Below are positions 24,397-35,736 of a stretch of DNA of 64,000 nucleotides, piece by piece. The stretch lies in the NCBI GenBank assembly GCA_009746045.1, contig RPFO01000131.1, positions 1,902,671 to 1,966,670 of the forward strand. The letters run 5' to 3'. Made by a program: the position numbers and the translations under genes. This DNA comes from Mesostigma viride (taxonomy: Eukaryota > Streptophyta > Mesostigmatophyceae > Mesostigmatales > Mesostigmataceae). Under the pieces are notes generated by a model, which made no database searches, had not been told where the DNA came from, and saw nothing but the letters and a program-made list of their open reading frames with translations. Position 1 is the stretch's first letter, and every line of letters begins with the position of its first letter.

Positions 24397-26338
24397 CATC
24401 ATAGACGCCACCCTGCTCGCGCGAGTAAGTAGGGGTTCGTTGCACATTTACCTGCACGCATAAATCAGGAAGGGGGAAAAACGGCATTGAACAGGACCAC
24501 GATTAGAATTGGGCTAGCTATAAACTAACCTGACCATTTGAAGGCATAGCAACAAACATCAAGCTCGACATCGAAAAAGACTGCGCTGTTGATGCACCTT
24601 CTTTATCAGGGCGGCGAGTTGAGGCGTCATTTGTCTCACCATCTTCAGGCAGCGATGATTATTACAGAAAACAGCTATGGCGGCAGCAGTGGTGGTGCGG
24701 TTTTCGAAACCCAACAGCTGTTGTGACCGATCGTCCGTGGAGCGACCCCTGTCAACGGCCCAGCGTAACCGGCGTTCAGGACGGAAAACGTGGCATGCTC
24801 GCCATTCGGCCAACGAGGCGAAACGCGGGTCTAGATTATTCTTATTGACAAACCGCGCATGCGGATTGGACGACTCACAATGTGACGTAATCCAAGCGTC
24901 GGTCTTCACGGTCCCGCAGGTATAAAAAGGAACAACACGCACACAATTTGACGCGGCAATCGGAATGTTTGGATTCGGGCGTCACCATGCTGCTGTGGAT
25001 AACGACGTCCGCGGTTCGATTCTAGCGTGAGCCCGGTGCTTTTTTGCACGTCGTCTGAGAGATCATCTGTCATATTTCCACCAGTCGTCACTCTGCAAAG
25101 CGACGTGCCTACTGCCACGTGGTATGGCAAAAATTTCGAATGCAGAACTTTTGGGGTATACAAATAAATATATTAATGAATCGGGTATAGTAAATGTATG
25201 GGCATATATTATACTAACATGCTAGCCAATATATTTAAACTTTCTGCTGTCCATATGCTTATTATTATGATTATTGTTATGAATATGATATATGTTCTTT
25301 CTAATATTTGTTAAATATATTTTCCTATTTACTGCTAACTTACTGTACTAGTTTTTTATATATATGACAAGTTTTGCGGGCTTCGCCCGCGACATTAGAG
25401 CTTGTACTTTTTGTGGCCGGTCCCCGGCCAGGGAGCCCCGGCTAGGGAGATGTGAGTCACCACGTACCTCCGTCGAGTGCCAAGTGGCGCTAGTCCCGCC
25501 AAGGAGCGCGCGCTAGCTTTAGAGTTTCGACCACAAGATTCATGGAGTGGCAAAAGGGTGAAGGAAAAAAATCTGACATGTAATGGGGGAGCTCTATGAA
25601 GGCTCGAACCTGGTACGTCCCGAATAATCGTACCTAAGATGAGCTGTGCCTTGGCGCCTGAAGTCTACGTAAGCAACTTATTGTGAAGTTTAACAATATG
25701 TACATTACTACATAGGGACAAACTGCGCAACCGCGCAGTGGACGGAGCTCGCGAACTACTTGCAGAGTTCAAGCTCCAGATTGACTGCTACCCCTGCACG
25801 GGAGCGCGATGCGCGCGGGGATGAGTGACCTCGCCAACCCCGCAGACAGAAGGGAAAAATCGCTTACAGGCGGTGGAGCAGAGGAAAATCCACGTGTGAG
25901 CTTCCGGCGCGTTTGTAACGGGATTTCGCCAACAGAAAGTTTGGTCCAACAGCCCAAAAGTTTGCGACGGTTATATCTGGAGCTCGCAAACACAGGACAT
26001 CGCAGAGTTTGGCTCCTGGCGCAACCTGGGCATACGGACCTCTGCCAAATGGCTCATCTGGATGTAACGCTTCAGAAACCTCAAAAATGGGCGCGCCGTG
26101 GTTTGACCTTTTCGTGATTGGTCGCAACGAAATTTCGCGCAGCTCATTCGTCAAGCGGACTGTAAGTCGCGCCGCTGAGTGGCTGGAGCCGAAAGCCGTT
26201 CGAAAGAGTGTTAGCTAAAATTGTGCCAGGGCTGCGTTTTACAAATTTTAGTATATATGTTGACTAGTACTAGATAGATTAATGCCATGAATACAAATTT
26301 AAAATATAGATAAAATTCTATGACAATATTACATATAT
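24397..26338. other. spacer of the giant element, mostly unassigned
   Basis: Contains a minus-strand open stretch (24,942-24,559: HARFVNKNNLDPRFASLAEW, GFENRTTTAAAIAVFCNN) that could be a 5' exon of the large minus-strand gene, but no splice sites were established. It also holds a TATA-like GTATAAAAAGG at about 24,919 and a hairpin repeat at 25,085-25,104. 25,170-25,380 is very AT-rich. No gene can be claimed. Confidence 0.4.
25585..25668 (-). repeat. tRNA-like sequence, probably a SINE head or tRNA relic
   Basis: On the minus strand it has an A-box-like CAGCTCATCTTAGG, a possible anticodon stem GGTACG/CGTACC, and a B box GGTTCGAGCCT in the right order and spacing. The acceptor stem does not pair well, so I do not call a functional tRNA. 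Confidence 0.4.
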
Positions 26339-26350
26339 TTATGGACATCA
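26339..26350. repeat. 12-bp target duplication of the ORF1-only LINE (left)
   Basis: TTATGGACATCA, repeated at 28,292-28,303. Confidence 0.85.
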
Positions 26351-28293
26351 TCCCAACGCAAAATTCCGGCCACGAGGTAGCCATGGCTGTCGGAGCTCAT
26401 AACTTTCACGTTTGAGCACCGAATTTAGCCGTGAATATCACTATCGCTTCGTCTTTCTAAGACGCACATGCTGATATAATTTTCCGAATCTAAAACGCAA
26501 TATATGGCGCACAAACGCGCCTCGACGCAACGCAGCCTGGCGGCTGCGCTCGGCAATGAAAATTCTGCAGCTCAGGCTGCAGCTTCGCCTTCAGGTCCGG
26601 CAGGCGGCGATGACACTAGTCGTGCACTGGTGGTCGTCCAGCAACCCCCCGGGCTTAACGCCTCGCCATCTGCATCGCCTGACCCCAAGCGCACCCGCCC
26701 AGCCGACGACACAGGAGGGTCTTCACGCCCAGAACCGAGCTTTCGGCCCCGGCCTTTCAAGGTCGCAGATTACGACTGGGCCACCATTTCTCCGACCGAT
26801 GCTCTGCGCTGCATCTTCTTCGGGGATTACGCTTCGCTTTACGACCTGTGCCTCCATTTCCACTCCATCAATCGCCTCCTCGCCCCGGACGGCAGCCGCT
26901 GGGCCAACATCTACGGGCTGTCCGGCTGCGTCCGCCCCCATCTCCAGCACGCCATCCTCAACTCCCTTCTCCAGCGCTCTGACGGCGAGATCTGGGCTCC
27001 ACCCCTTTCCGTCCCCACCCTCCGCTCCATCCTCACGGAAGCCTTTCAGCAGCACGTGACCCCCCTTGCTGCCGACATAGCAGCAATCGGCGGCACGCTG
27101 ACTGCTGAACTTCCTCACATTTCCACCGCCGCCGCCTCCACCTCCACGGCCATTTCCGCCTCCACTGCCGACATCAAAGCCCAGCTCCTCGACCTCGACC
27201 AACGCCTTCAAGCCACCGCCAACGCCCTTGAGAGCTTGCATGACACCGCCGGCCTCACCGCCCAGGCGGTGAAGGACATCGCCGCCCAGCCGGCGCCTGC
27301 TGGCTCGGCCGGCGATGCTCCCTCCACCTGGGCGGACTTGCTTAAGCAGCACACCACCTCCACCACCTCCACCATCTCGGCACAACTCAAGCAACAAGCC
27401 CTCGACCTTCGCGAGGAAGCCGACATCGCCCGGCGCAGCCACAATGTCATCGTCAAGCACTTCGACCAGCAGGCAGGTGAGACCTCCACGAGCCTTCTTG
27501 AGGCATTTAAGCGCGCCATTCTTGCCCCCATGTTACTCACTGGTGAGCTGGACATGTCGGCTGTCCGCCTCCCCCGCGCGCGGGGAAGGCTGGCCCGGCC
27601 CCCGTGCTCCTCACCTTTAAGTACATGGCGGACAAGCTGGCGTTCCTTAAATGCCGCAAGAAGCTCTCGGAGACTCGCTTCACGCTGGACGACGACTTGA
27701 CCCTGGCCCAGCAACAACGGCGACGCGAGCTATGGCCGGCCTACCTTCAGCTCCGGCAGAGCGCAAGGGGGAAGCCGGTATACTGGAGGGGGGCGGTCAT
27801 CCACGTTGACCACAAGCCCTGGCAGCCCCCTCCTGCCACCTCAGACTAGGAATATATATACCAGTAGTGTAGATTAGTAAGGCTTAGCCTAGCATGTGGC
27901 CCACGCGCATGTGCGCCCATAATGGCCCCCATGGATGATGCCTTCAACATTTAGCCATGCTTTGTCTATAATGGGACCCCCATGGATGTTGCATTAAGAA
28001 CTTAGCCATGCTATGCCATGCAGAGAGATGCTCTCTGTCGAGAAGCCATGCCCTAGCCCTTGCATAGCCATGATGATCTTCCTCCCCCGTGCCAGGATCC
28101 CCTTAGCTGGGTTGAACCTGAGACAGCATGGTGGTGCCAGTGCCCTTGCGGCACCTAGAGCAAGTGTTGCTTACATTCCCACCCTTGCATGAAGTAGCCT
28201 AGGATGTATTTAAAGCCATATGCCCCTTCTCAGGGATATGTGCTACATTGACTCCCAACGGAGTGATGTTGATAATTAATTAATTAATTAATT
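26351..28293 (+). mobile_element. ORF1-only LINE derivative nested in the giant element
   Basis: Flanked by the 12-bp duplication TTATGGACATCA. It has a 5' UTR that resembles the one before the LINE ORF1 at 62,853 (ATGGCTGTCGGAG here, ATGGCTGACGGCGGAG there; GACGCAC and AAACGCA also align). An ORF1 follows, then a 3' UTR ending GACTCCCAACGGAG plus (AATT)n, like the 3' end at 7,291. There is no ORF2. Complete ends with a missing ORF2 point to an internally deleted, non-autonomous element, comparable in layout to mammalian HAL1. Confidence 0.85.
26504..27849 (+). CDS. LINE ORF1 protein (RNA-binding), one frame shift
   Basis: From ATG 26504 (MAHKRASTQRSLAAAL). The N-terminus is Ala/Pro/Ser-rich and the middle is helical, with Ala/Thr-rich coiled-coil-like stretches (about residues 180-310). 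Next comes NVIVKHFDQQAGETSTSLL, and after a shift near 27,583 (GCGCGGGGAAGG) the C-terminal module PVLLTFKYMADKLAF, DDDLTLAQQQRRRELWPAYL and GKPVYWRGAVIHVD. This order (coiled coil, RRM-like, then an 'LT..Q...R..L' C-terminal module) is that of L1-type ORF1 nucleic-acid chaperones. The ORF1 at 62,853 shares PGETSTSL and PPVLLTF. The break means this copy makes no full ORF1 unless the base is a sequencing error. Stop at 27,849. Confidence 0.8.
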
Positions 28294-28303
28294 ATGGACA
28301 TCA
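28292..28303. repeat. 12-bp target duplication of the ORF1-only LINE (right)
   Basis: TTATGGACATCA, identical to 26,339-26,350, directly after the (AATT)n tail. Confidence 0.85.
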
Positions 28304-28661
28304 CTCTTTTTTTCATACAATAAGTAGAAAATATTTAGTATTAGAGATAGCTAGTCTGTCCAGTTTATATTTCTTCTATCTAAACAATAATGATTGAAAT
28401 AGAAATTGTACTAAATACTAATGAAAACTATGTAAATACCAATAAATACTTTCCATATTTCAGCTACATAATTAAACAATAATGATTAAAAAAATTATGT
28501 ACAATATTCAATTTCATTTAGTAGAATCTTAAATAATTCCATGAATTAATTCACTTCATTCGTGTTTTCCTGTCTTGGTGTGATCATCCAGGTACCTCGG
28601 CAACGACACGACACGCCTGAAAAATGAGCCGGGAAGGTGTGTTTCCAATGATGCAAATCTT

Positions 28662-28850
28662 GGTCGCGCTGCAGCGCGACCTCTTCTCAGTTCCATACGA
28701 AAAGGCCTTAAAACTTGTGTGTAACTTCGCAAGGGTCGCGCCGCAGAGCTACCCAAAATTTCATGAAGTTTGACTTTCTCTTTATTTGCTTCGCAAATGA
28801 GATTCTTTTGTATCTGCGAAGAAGGTGGGGTCATTTCGCGGAGTGACCCC
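28662..28850. repeat. cluster of three hairpin repeats
   Basis: 28,662-28,681 is a perfect 20-bp palindrome, GGTCGCGCTGCAGCGCGACC. Imperfect relatives follow at about 28,734 (GGGTCGCGCCGCAGAGC...) and 28,829 (GGGTCATTTCGCGGAGTGAC). No gene was recognised around them. Confidence 0.85.
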
Positions 28851-28908
28851 TGCATATGTTAATTGTCCGTGAATTTCTTTTTGTTACTGCAGCACGGGAA
28901 CGGGTGTT

Positions 28909-30869
28909 TCATGTCCCACGTAGCTCCCACAAAAACCAGCATCTTCATTAAAACAATAAGTGGAAGCATACATGTGACACTAATTGACATGCCCGGAGGC
29001 ACGCCGTTCAAGGCCCTTCATGAAGTACGTTGCCCTAGAGGCAACCAAGACACGGGTGGGTGGGTGGGGAGCAAAGAAAGAGGCCGACAAAACCAGCCAG
29101 AGCGGCTTTTAGTCGCAAAACCTCCCTTATCCCTAGCTAACTGACGTCATTAAACCCTTATGTTTAGTGGATGCTAGTAAGACGCTAACCGTACAGACCG
29201 GGGTAGAATATCCCGAATCTGCACGGCTAGTATTAAATAATGCGTAGGTTGTTCTTTTCAGGGGCACTGCACCTCACGCCCCGTTCCGCCCGGGTATAAT
29301 CAACCCAAGCGCGGAACGCACATTTTATTTAATTCATTTTTCAACCATGCACTATATTGCATCTACTAATCACAAAAGCTCTAGCCAAACAGCTACGAGT
29401 AAACACTACGACCTATAAGCCGCTCATCCAGCGGCCTCTTGTTCCCGCATTCACGTATAGAAGAAACTCCGTTCAAAGAACCCCGATTCATGTCCCACGT
29501 AGCTCCCACAAAAACCAGCATCTTCATTAAAACAATAAGTGGAAGCATACATGTGACACTAATTGACATGCCCGGAGGCACGCCGTTCAAGGCCCTTCAT
29601 GAAGTACGTTGCCCAATCACCCCCGCCCTGGCTTTCCCTTGAAGCCGCACTCCACCTTGCTCGTTGTCACAAGTGACCGCCCTGCCGCAAAACGGGAGCC
29701 CCCCACATCGGGAGGCGTGTGCCCGGCGGCTGTGGATGCATGGCCAGGCCCAAAAAGGCCCAGCGCATTTGCACTGCGATTGCGCACGGCCAGCCTATCA
29801 TGACCCCTCTCGGGGCCCCGAGTCGGTACCGCTATGGCCGTCTCCCCATAGACCCGGGGTGCTTCGAGAAAAAACGTGGACCTAGCCCAGGCCCCGCCAG
29901 CCCGGATGCCCGAGGCCACAGCCCCAGGCACCTGGCTGAACGAGAGTCCGTTCAGCCAAGACCGCATTCCCCCCGAGGTTTCTATGCGTGGGGAAAAAAA
30001 TTCTAGCTTAGGCGCTTTTCCCATCGCCGTCCCCAGCCCCAACCACCCCCCCTCGGCGGAAGGCAATTGCAAAGTTTGCTGGCCAGCAGCAATTTCCGAA
30101 GAAAAAGCCGCAGGCCGCGGACCGAGACACGGGTCGCCAGTGCCAGCCATCCGGCTCCAACCCGGGGTGCAAGCATCCCCAGGTACGGAGCACCAGCTCG
30201 CGCACTGGGCCGACCAAGCGACAGTTGAGCACCTGTCACGGCATCCGGCCCACCAAAGACCCCAAGCTGGGGAAAAGGTGCGGACCGGAGGTAATCATTT
30301 TCTTTTCTTTTAGTTAACCGAGCGAGGAACTACGCCTGGCCGGTTAACAACTGGAAGTCTCACCACTGGCCAAGTGGCCAGTGCAACCAGTGCTTTTGGG
30401 ATTTTGCTCCGCAGCACCCATAGCTGCGGCTGCCGCCGCAACGACAACGAGCAAAGAAAGAGGCCGACAAAACCAGCCAGAGCGGCTTTTAGTCGCAAAA
30501 CCTCCCTTATCCCTAGCTAACTGACGTCATTAAACCCTTATGTTTAGTGGATGCTAGTAAGACGCTAACCGTACAGACCGGGGGTAGAATATCCCGAATC
30601 TGCACGGCTAGTATTAAATAATGCGTAGGTTGTTCTTTTCAGGGGCACTGCACCTCACGCCCCGTTCCGCCCGGGTATAATCAACCCAAGCGCGGAACGC
30701 ACATTTTATTTAATTCATTTTTCAACCATGCACTATATTGCATCTACTAATCACAAAAGCTCTAGCCAAACAGCTACGAGTAAACACTACGACCTATAAG
30801 CCGCTCATCCAGCGGCCTCTTGTTCCCGCATTCACGTATAGAAGAAACTCCGTTCAAAGAACCCCGATT
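28909..30869. repeat. interleaved direct duplications A and B upstream of the transposase gene
   Basis: Block A (about 127 bp, ATGTCCCACGTAGCTCCC...) occurs at 28,909-29,035 and 29,488-29,612. Block B (about 420 bp, GAGCAAAGAAAGAGGCCGAC...) occurs at 29,068-29,487 and 30,449-30,869. The copies are nearly identical; one G differs in a GGGG run. The order is A, B, A, spacer, B, gene. Block B includes the sequence just before the transposase coding region, so the promoter or 5' UTR is duplicated. Recent duplication and assembly artefact are both possible. Confidence 0.9.
29740..30291 (+). CDS. possible upstream exon(s), Cys-containing, unrecognised
   Basis: Two open stretches look coding. From ATG 29740 the frame reads MARPKKAQRICTAIAHGQPI ... 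PIDPGCFEKKRG ... FYAWGKKF and stops at 30,006. In another frame, 30,012-30,291 reads RRKAIAKFAGQQQFPKKKPQ ... SGSNPGCKHPQV ... CHGIRPTKDPKLGKRCGPE and ends at a donor-like GAG|GTAATC. The region is far more GC-rich than its surroundings. They may be 5' exons of the transposase gene or a separate gene; linkage was not proven. No family recognised. Confidence 0.3.
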
Positions 30870-33800
30870 CTTTCGCCAACCTCCTCCTCCTTGCGTGGCG
30901 GCTTTGCTAATCGACTCAATGCCCACAACTTGAGCATCGGGACACCGACGCCCCTTGCAGCGGATCTGAAAAACAGCTCGAAAAGAAGTTTCGGGAATGA
31001 GAACCGCAGCACCTCGCCCGCCGTCAGGAAGCCATCGAAAAGGCCTGGCCAGTACGCCGAGAAGAAGTCTGTTGTGGGGACTCATCTTGCTGATGAGGCG
31101 TACAACGTAGTTCATCACATGAGGAATGAATCTACCAGGCGGGCCTCTTTTGAGGAGATTGTTGATGGCTTCAATAAGAGGGCTGACGAGCTCAAGGCGG
31201 AGCATTTTGACATTCCGGTGGCCAAGCTTTTGATGAGCAGCGGCTTGCACAACTGTCGAGGTCTTGGGTGGCTCGGCTGATCGCCCTTTTTGACGACCTG
31301 TCGAAATCCGACCATGACAGAGACGTCAAGATCATTTTGGTGTCAACTCTTTTTTGTGGGGACGACATCGAGAAGGAGTTTTCGGCGGCAGAGTTGGAGA
31401 GAATGACGGGTGTCCCCGCGAAGACCATTCTCAAAGTTCGGGCGATCAGAAGCAACAGAAGATGGAGTTCCTGACGCGTGCGCTGGCGCGAAAGAAGAGG
31501 AAGTTGCCCCAATTTGTAATCGAGTCGATCGCGCAGGCTTGGACTGATGAGGAGAACTCGCGCGCTTCGCCCCAAGAGAGGGATACCATAAAGACGCACG
31601 AACGAGTTGGCAATCGTGCGATTTTGGTTGGTGTCCAAGGGGCCTACTTCTACCTCACCTCGAAGGAGGACATATATCTCAAGTTTTTAGCGGAGCACAC
31701 GTACTGGGACAAGAAAAGTCCGCAGTATGAGAAGGATGTCGGCATCCATGTCGGATATACGACTTTCTGCAAGTACGCCCCCAAAACCGTCAAGGGGAAG
31801 TGGAAGGAGAGAAACGTGTGCGCCTGTGAGACGCATACGGTCATGCAGTCGAAGGTAGCGGCATGGACTAGGTACTGCAAGGCGAAGCACGGCAAGAACT
31901 GCAAGTGCGGCGACGAGTGTGAGGGATGTTTAAGGGCGAGATTGCCTGACGGCACGTGCGGGATGTTCGAAAGCCTGCACACGACCGAATGGGTGAAGCA
32001 CTTCCATTGCCGTGTGGCGGAGGCGGATGGGGGTAGTGAGCTGGGGGGTGGGGCAAACTCGGCGAGAAACGAAGAGGAGGAGGGGACAATAATGTGACGG
32101 AAGATGAATGGCAGGGGCAAGACCTTGACGATCTTGAAATAAATGAGAGGATCGTGGAGGATGAGGAAGGGGTGCCAAGGGTAGGGGACCCATCCATGGA
32201 GGAGGGGTCTGTCTTTCGCATTCTGAAGAGGGCATGTATGGAGAACTCGTGTCCCGAGTCCCGGTGTGGCATCAAAGACTGGGTGTTGTGTGACCGGGAC
32301 AAGAATTCAACAGAACTACTAAATTGGTTCAGATACGTGAAGAAGGAGGTAGTGGTTTCCCGACCGGCAGGGGAGGTAAGCGTGTTTGGATTTTGTGACG
32401 CAATTATTTCGCAGCGTCATTCTGCAGCGCGATGTTAATTAAAGGCTTTTCTGATACTTTATGAATATGTTACTTGCAAATTTACTTCATCCCTTGGTTA
32501 AAACAGGACGCGACCGATCGGCGGGTCCCGGAGAAGGTCAAGCGGCCCGTACAGGAAACGATGAGGTCAACGCCCGCGCAGCTGAGGCTGGCGATTATCG
32601 AGAGTTGGGAGGACTTTACCAACCACTGCTTTACGTCATGGTGGCAGTCGGCAACGATCAAGGACCGGGAGAGGAACATGACTGAGGGGGATGTGCTCGT
32701 GCATGGAGATTGGGCCGAGAATTACGAGAACAACAACTACGTCCAACTGCAGTCGCAGTACTTTCACAAGACGAGCTTTGTCCTCATGCCCATGATCGTG
32801 CGATATTTGCACAATGGTGCGATGGCAAAGCGAACGTTCTTTTTTCTCGGGGAAGCCAAGATGAAGCGGGGAGAGCGGGCGCTCGTCTACGCGCTGAGGA
32901 CAATCATGGAAACCCTGCGCGGACTTGGTGTGGGGGTGAAGAGGATGTTCATGTGCTCTGACAACTGCTCATCCCAGTTCAAGTCCAAGTACGTGGTTAA
33001 CGCCGTCTTCCGCCTCCTCATGCAGGATCCCGACTTGGAATCCTTCGAGTACCACTACTTGGGTGAGCAGCACGGGAAGGGGGAGGTGGATGGTCAGGGA
33101 GCGAAGTTCAAGTGCATTGTGAGGAACATGCAATGCATTCCTGAGAACCAGGGCATCGTTACAGGGCGCCAGATCGTCAAGTACATGCGGGACAGCTGGG
33201 AAGGAGGCAAAACCACGAGCAGGGAGTCGGCCCGCGCTCGGGCAGAGGGCGTCCACCGTCATTTCTTTCATTTTCCTGAGGTGCGAAACTCAATTTTTCT
33301 TGAACTTGATTGAGGTATCTCTGCAGAGTGACCTTTTGCCCATTTGCATTTTATTATTTGATAATGCTAAAAGAACTGGTATGAATTAGCGTCTTATATA
33401 GTGAAAAATGCATGCAAAGCACTTTCAAAGGGGTATCTCTGCAGAGTGACCCTTCATGTGTACTTGATCTATTGACACATACCAACTTTCCGTTTCTGAC
33501 ATTCTCCCTCATTGCAGGACCTCGACTCCGGCGCCCGTATGATACCGACGCGTGTCGAGGCCATCAAGCAAGCGCACTGGTGGCGCCTGGACAAGTCTGA
33601 CCCGGGGCTCCTGATGATGAGGCGTTTTTCGTGCTACTGCCCAGCCTGCCTAGCTAACAGGTGGGAGGAGTGCCGGACCGAGTGGACACATATCGAGGAA
33701 TTTAACGATGAGGGCCAAACGATGAAAACTTTCCGCCTGATGCCGCCAACGCAGCCCATACCTCCGGTTCGCCAGCTGACGCGGGCGGAACTGCTGAAGG

Positions 33801-34261
33801 ATCAAAGGGATGCCATTGGCAGGCAGATGCGCATGTATGATTACATCGCAGTTCCGTCAGACAGAGAGGACGTGAACCACAATTCCGCCCACCCTTTTTG
33901 GGTGATGCAGGTGGTGAGGGAGGCCTCAGTGCTGGAGAAGGAGGAGGTTAGGTGGGTTGAGGGACAAAACGGACGGCAGAAGGAGATTTTCTTGCCCGGC
34001 CACGCCGTTCTGGCGGTTCGGCTGTGGAAGCGAGATATGCATGACCCCCTGCATTTTACTCTGGATTTGGCTGATTGGCCGGAGTCCCGCCCAGCCGACC
34101 TGGTCGATTGCTATCTGTGCATCTCCGCTGCTCTTCCGCTCCAGTGCATGGTCCTTGGCAACCAAAGGCAAGCCTACGTTGATATGAGCAAGGAGCTTGA
34201 CGCGTGGCTAACCGCTCTTGTACGCAACCAGCAAGCCCCGGAGGGGCTGCCACCGGCTTAA
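30738..34261 (+). CDS. transposase-like gene of the giant element (RNase H-fold DDE type), frameshifted
   Basis: Likely the enzyme that moves the element. The true start is unresolved; 30,738 is the first codon of the open frame. Coding passes through shifts at about 31,228 (TTTT), 31,455 and 32,085, then introns 32,374-32,507 (GAG|GTAAGC ... AACAG) and 33,280-33,516 (GAG|GTGCGA ... TGCAG), to stop 34,259-34,261. Visible parts in order: a helical N-terminal region; a Cys/His-rich block (NVCACETHTV, GKNCKCGDECEGCLRA, HFHC); then three acidic motifs, VLVHGDWAENYENNNY, MFMCSDNCSSQFKSKY and LGEQHGKGEVDGQGAKFK. The spacing and the GDxAENY, SDxxxxQxK and HGKGxxDGxG signatures resemble, from memory, a transposase-like family found in many animal genomes; that link is unverified. 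The exon from 33,517 reads on to GLPPA. Both introns carry hairpin repeats. Confidence 0.65.
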
Positions 34262-34850
34262 ACTTTCGGGGACGCTCCGCAGCGCCACCCCTACGGATCT
34301 TTAAGCCTGGGCTTTATTCGCCTACGGTTGGGACAGTGTTTATTCGTGTTTATATATTTTTGGAGAACTGTTTTTTCATATGTTACATAGATGACAAGTG
34401 GCTGGGAACATTGTTAGCCTCGGTAGTGACAAATTTTAGTATATTTCCGTGTCGAAATGGCGAGTATTTTATTTAACTTGTACAATAATTTTTCGAATTA
34501 CAAATTTATAATTTGGTTTGACCTAAAAATCATGTCGTCACTCAAATATGTAGTTGCTGGTAGGACTTTCCGTCCGTCTGCAAATTGGTTCGTACTAATT
34601 TCGAATGTCACAACAATGTTACTGTACTAAGGCCTCTTTGGTAGATGTCTTAAAACACAAATTCGCTCCGGAAGTGCCAAAGTACCTTGCTTGTAACCGG
34701 ACTAGTTACGAATTGTGATTGGAAGGTTGTCCCCTACAACCACAAGGAATAGAGGGGACGCTCCGCAGCGCCACCCATACGACAGTCCGGACCGGGCTTT
34801 GCTGAAATAATTTTCTCACTCGCAACTTAGCCATCAAACTCACTTTTACG

Positions 34851-35323
34851 ATGGAGCGCGCCGATGTTTTTGGTTCGCAGCATACATATGTGCATGTCGA
34901 TAAAAAGGAGCATGCGGCCAACATGTATGTTGAAATCGACTCCCCCCCCACGACTTCCCACGCTCCCTGCGGGGACCGTTTGGAGGTTGGGGTTCAGGTG
35001 TCATTGCGTTCGGAAACGGGATGATCGACCTGATGCCCCCAGATTCAGATTTGGCGCCTGCCCCCCGTGTTCCGGGTAAGGCCAGGGTGGTGCAATGCCT
35101 CCAGAAGGAGGGCACGGAAATTTCGCCCAATGTCTCGGCTGTGCGCCTCCGGGCTGAGGCCCAGCATGAGTTCTTGAATGCGGCGGAAATAGGTGGGGCC
35201 GTATGGGCCCCCAAACAATTTTCCAACGAGCCTCCAAATTTCGTGGGGGACTTGTACAAGGGAGCGTACAAGTTTCGTGACATTGAGATCGATGGATGGG
35301 GGTCATTTCTCCAGGAAAAGTGA
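34851..35323 (+). CDS. small gene of the giant element, unknown function
   Basis: ATG 34851 gives MERADVFGSQHTYVHVDKKE ... YVEIDSPPTTSHAPCG. A frame change follows between about 34,940 and 34,975 (just after a CCCCCCCC run), then FGGWGSGVIAFGNGMIDLMP ... GAYKFRDIEIDGWGSFLQEK to stop at 35,323, about 157 residues in all. It lies 590 bp after the transposase-like gene in the same direction and 410 bp from the right TIR. Hairpin repeats at 34,265 and 34,756 sit between the two genes. No family was recognised. It could be an accessory transposition or DNA-binding protein. Confidence 0.5.
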
Positions 35324-35605
35324 ATGCCGGTCCCATTTGGCAAATATAATCGATGATTAATTCCATGCAACATTTTGCGTTGGTCAAATGTGTAAATTTT
35401 CATTATTAATCGATTCAATAAAATTATGGGGGTGGGTATACCCACCATTTGATGGTTGAAAGTACTACTAGCTTCGTCGATTAACGCTTCTCAACATGGT
35501 CCTCTAGTCGACTAGGAATGTACCAATCCATCAGGGTATCGAGAAACTTGTTATGCCGAAACACTCCGGTCGAAAATTTTGTGCCACCTGCAGGCAATCA
35601 AAAAG

Positions 35606-35730
35606 CGCACGCGGACCGACGGGAAAGAGTAGTTAGTTACGAAATTAAATAAACGACAAAAAGTGTCACACGCGGCCCGGCGGGAAAGAGTAGTTTGTTA
35701 CGAAGTTAAAAAAACGACGAAAAGTGTCAC
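35606..35730. repeat. subterminal direct repeat, two copies of about 62 bp
   Basis: CACGCGG(A/C)CCG(A/G)CGGGAAAG...GACGAAAAGTGTCA occurs twice head to tail just inside the right TIR. The shared core AAAGTGTCACAC also matches the motif at 8,904-8,917 near the left end. Candidate transposase-binding sites. Confidence 0.85.
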
Positions 35731-35736
35731 ACTTTT

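Noticed and set aside
24559-24942. First exon of the large minus-strand gene
   Set aside because: The translation looks plausible, but I could not fix splice sites or phase linking it to the exon at 20,132. It is mentioned only within the spacer entry.
25585-25668. A functional tRNA gene
   Set aside because: A and B boxes and an anticodon-like stem are present, but the acceptor stem does not pair.
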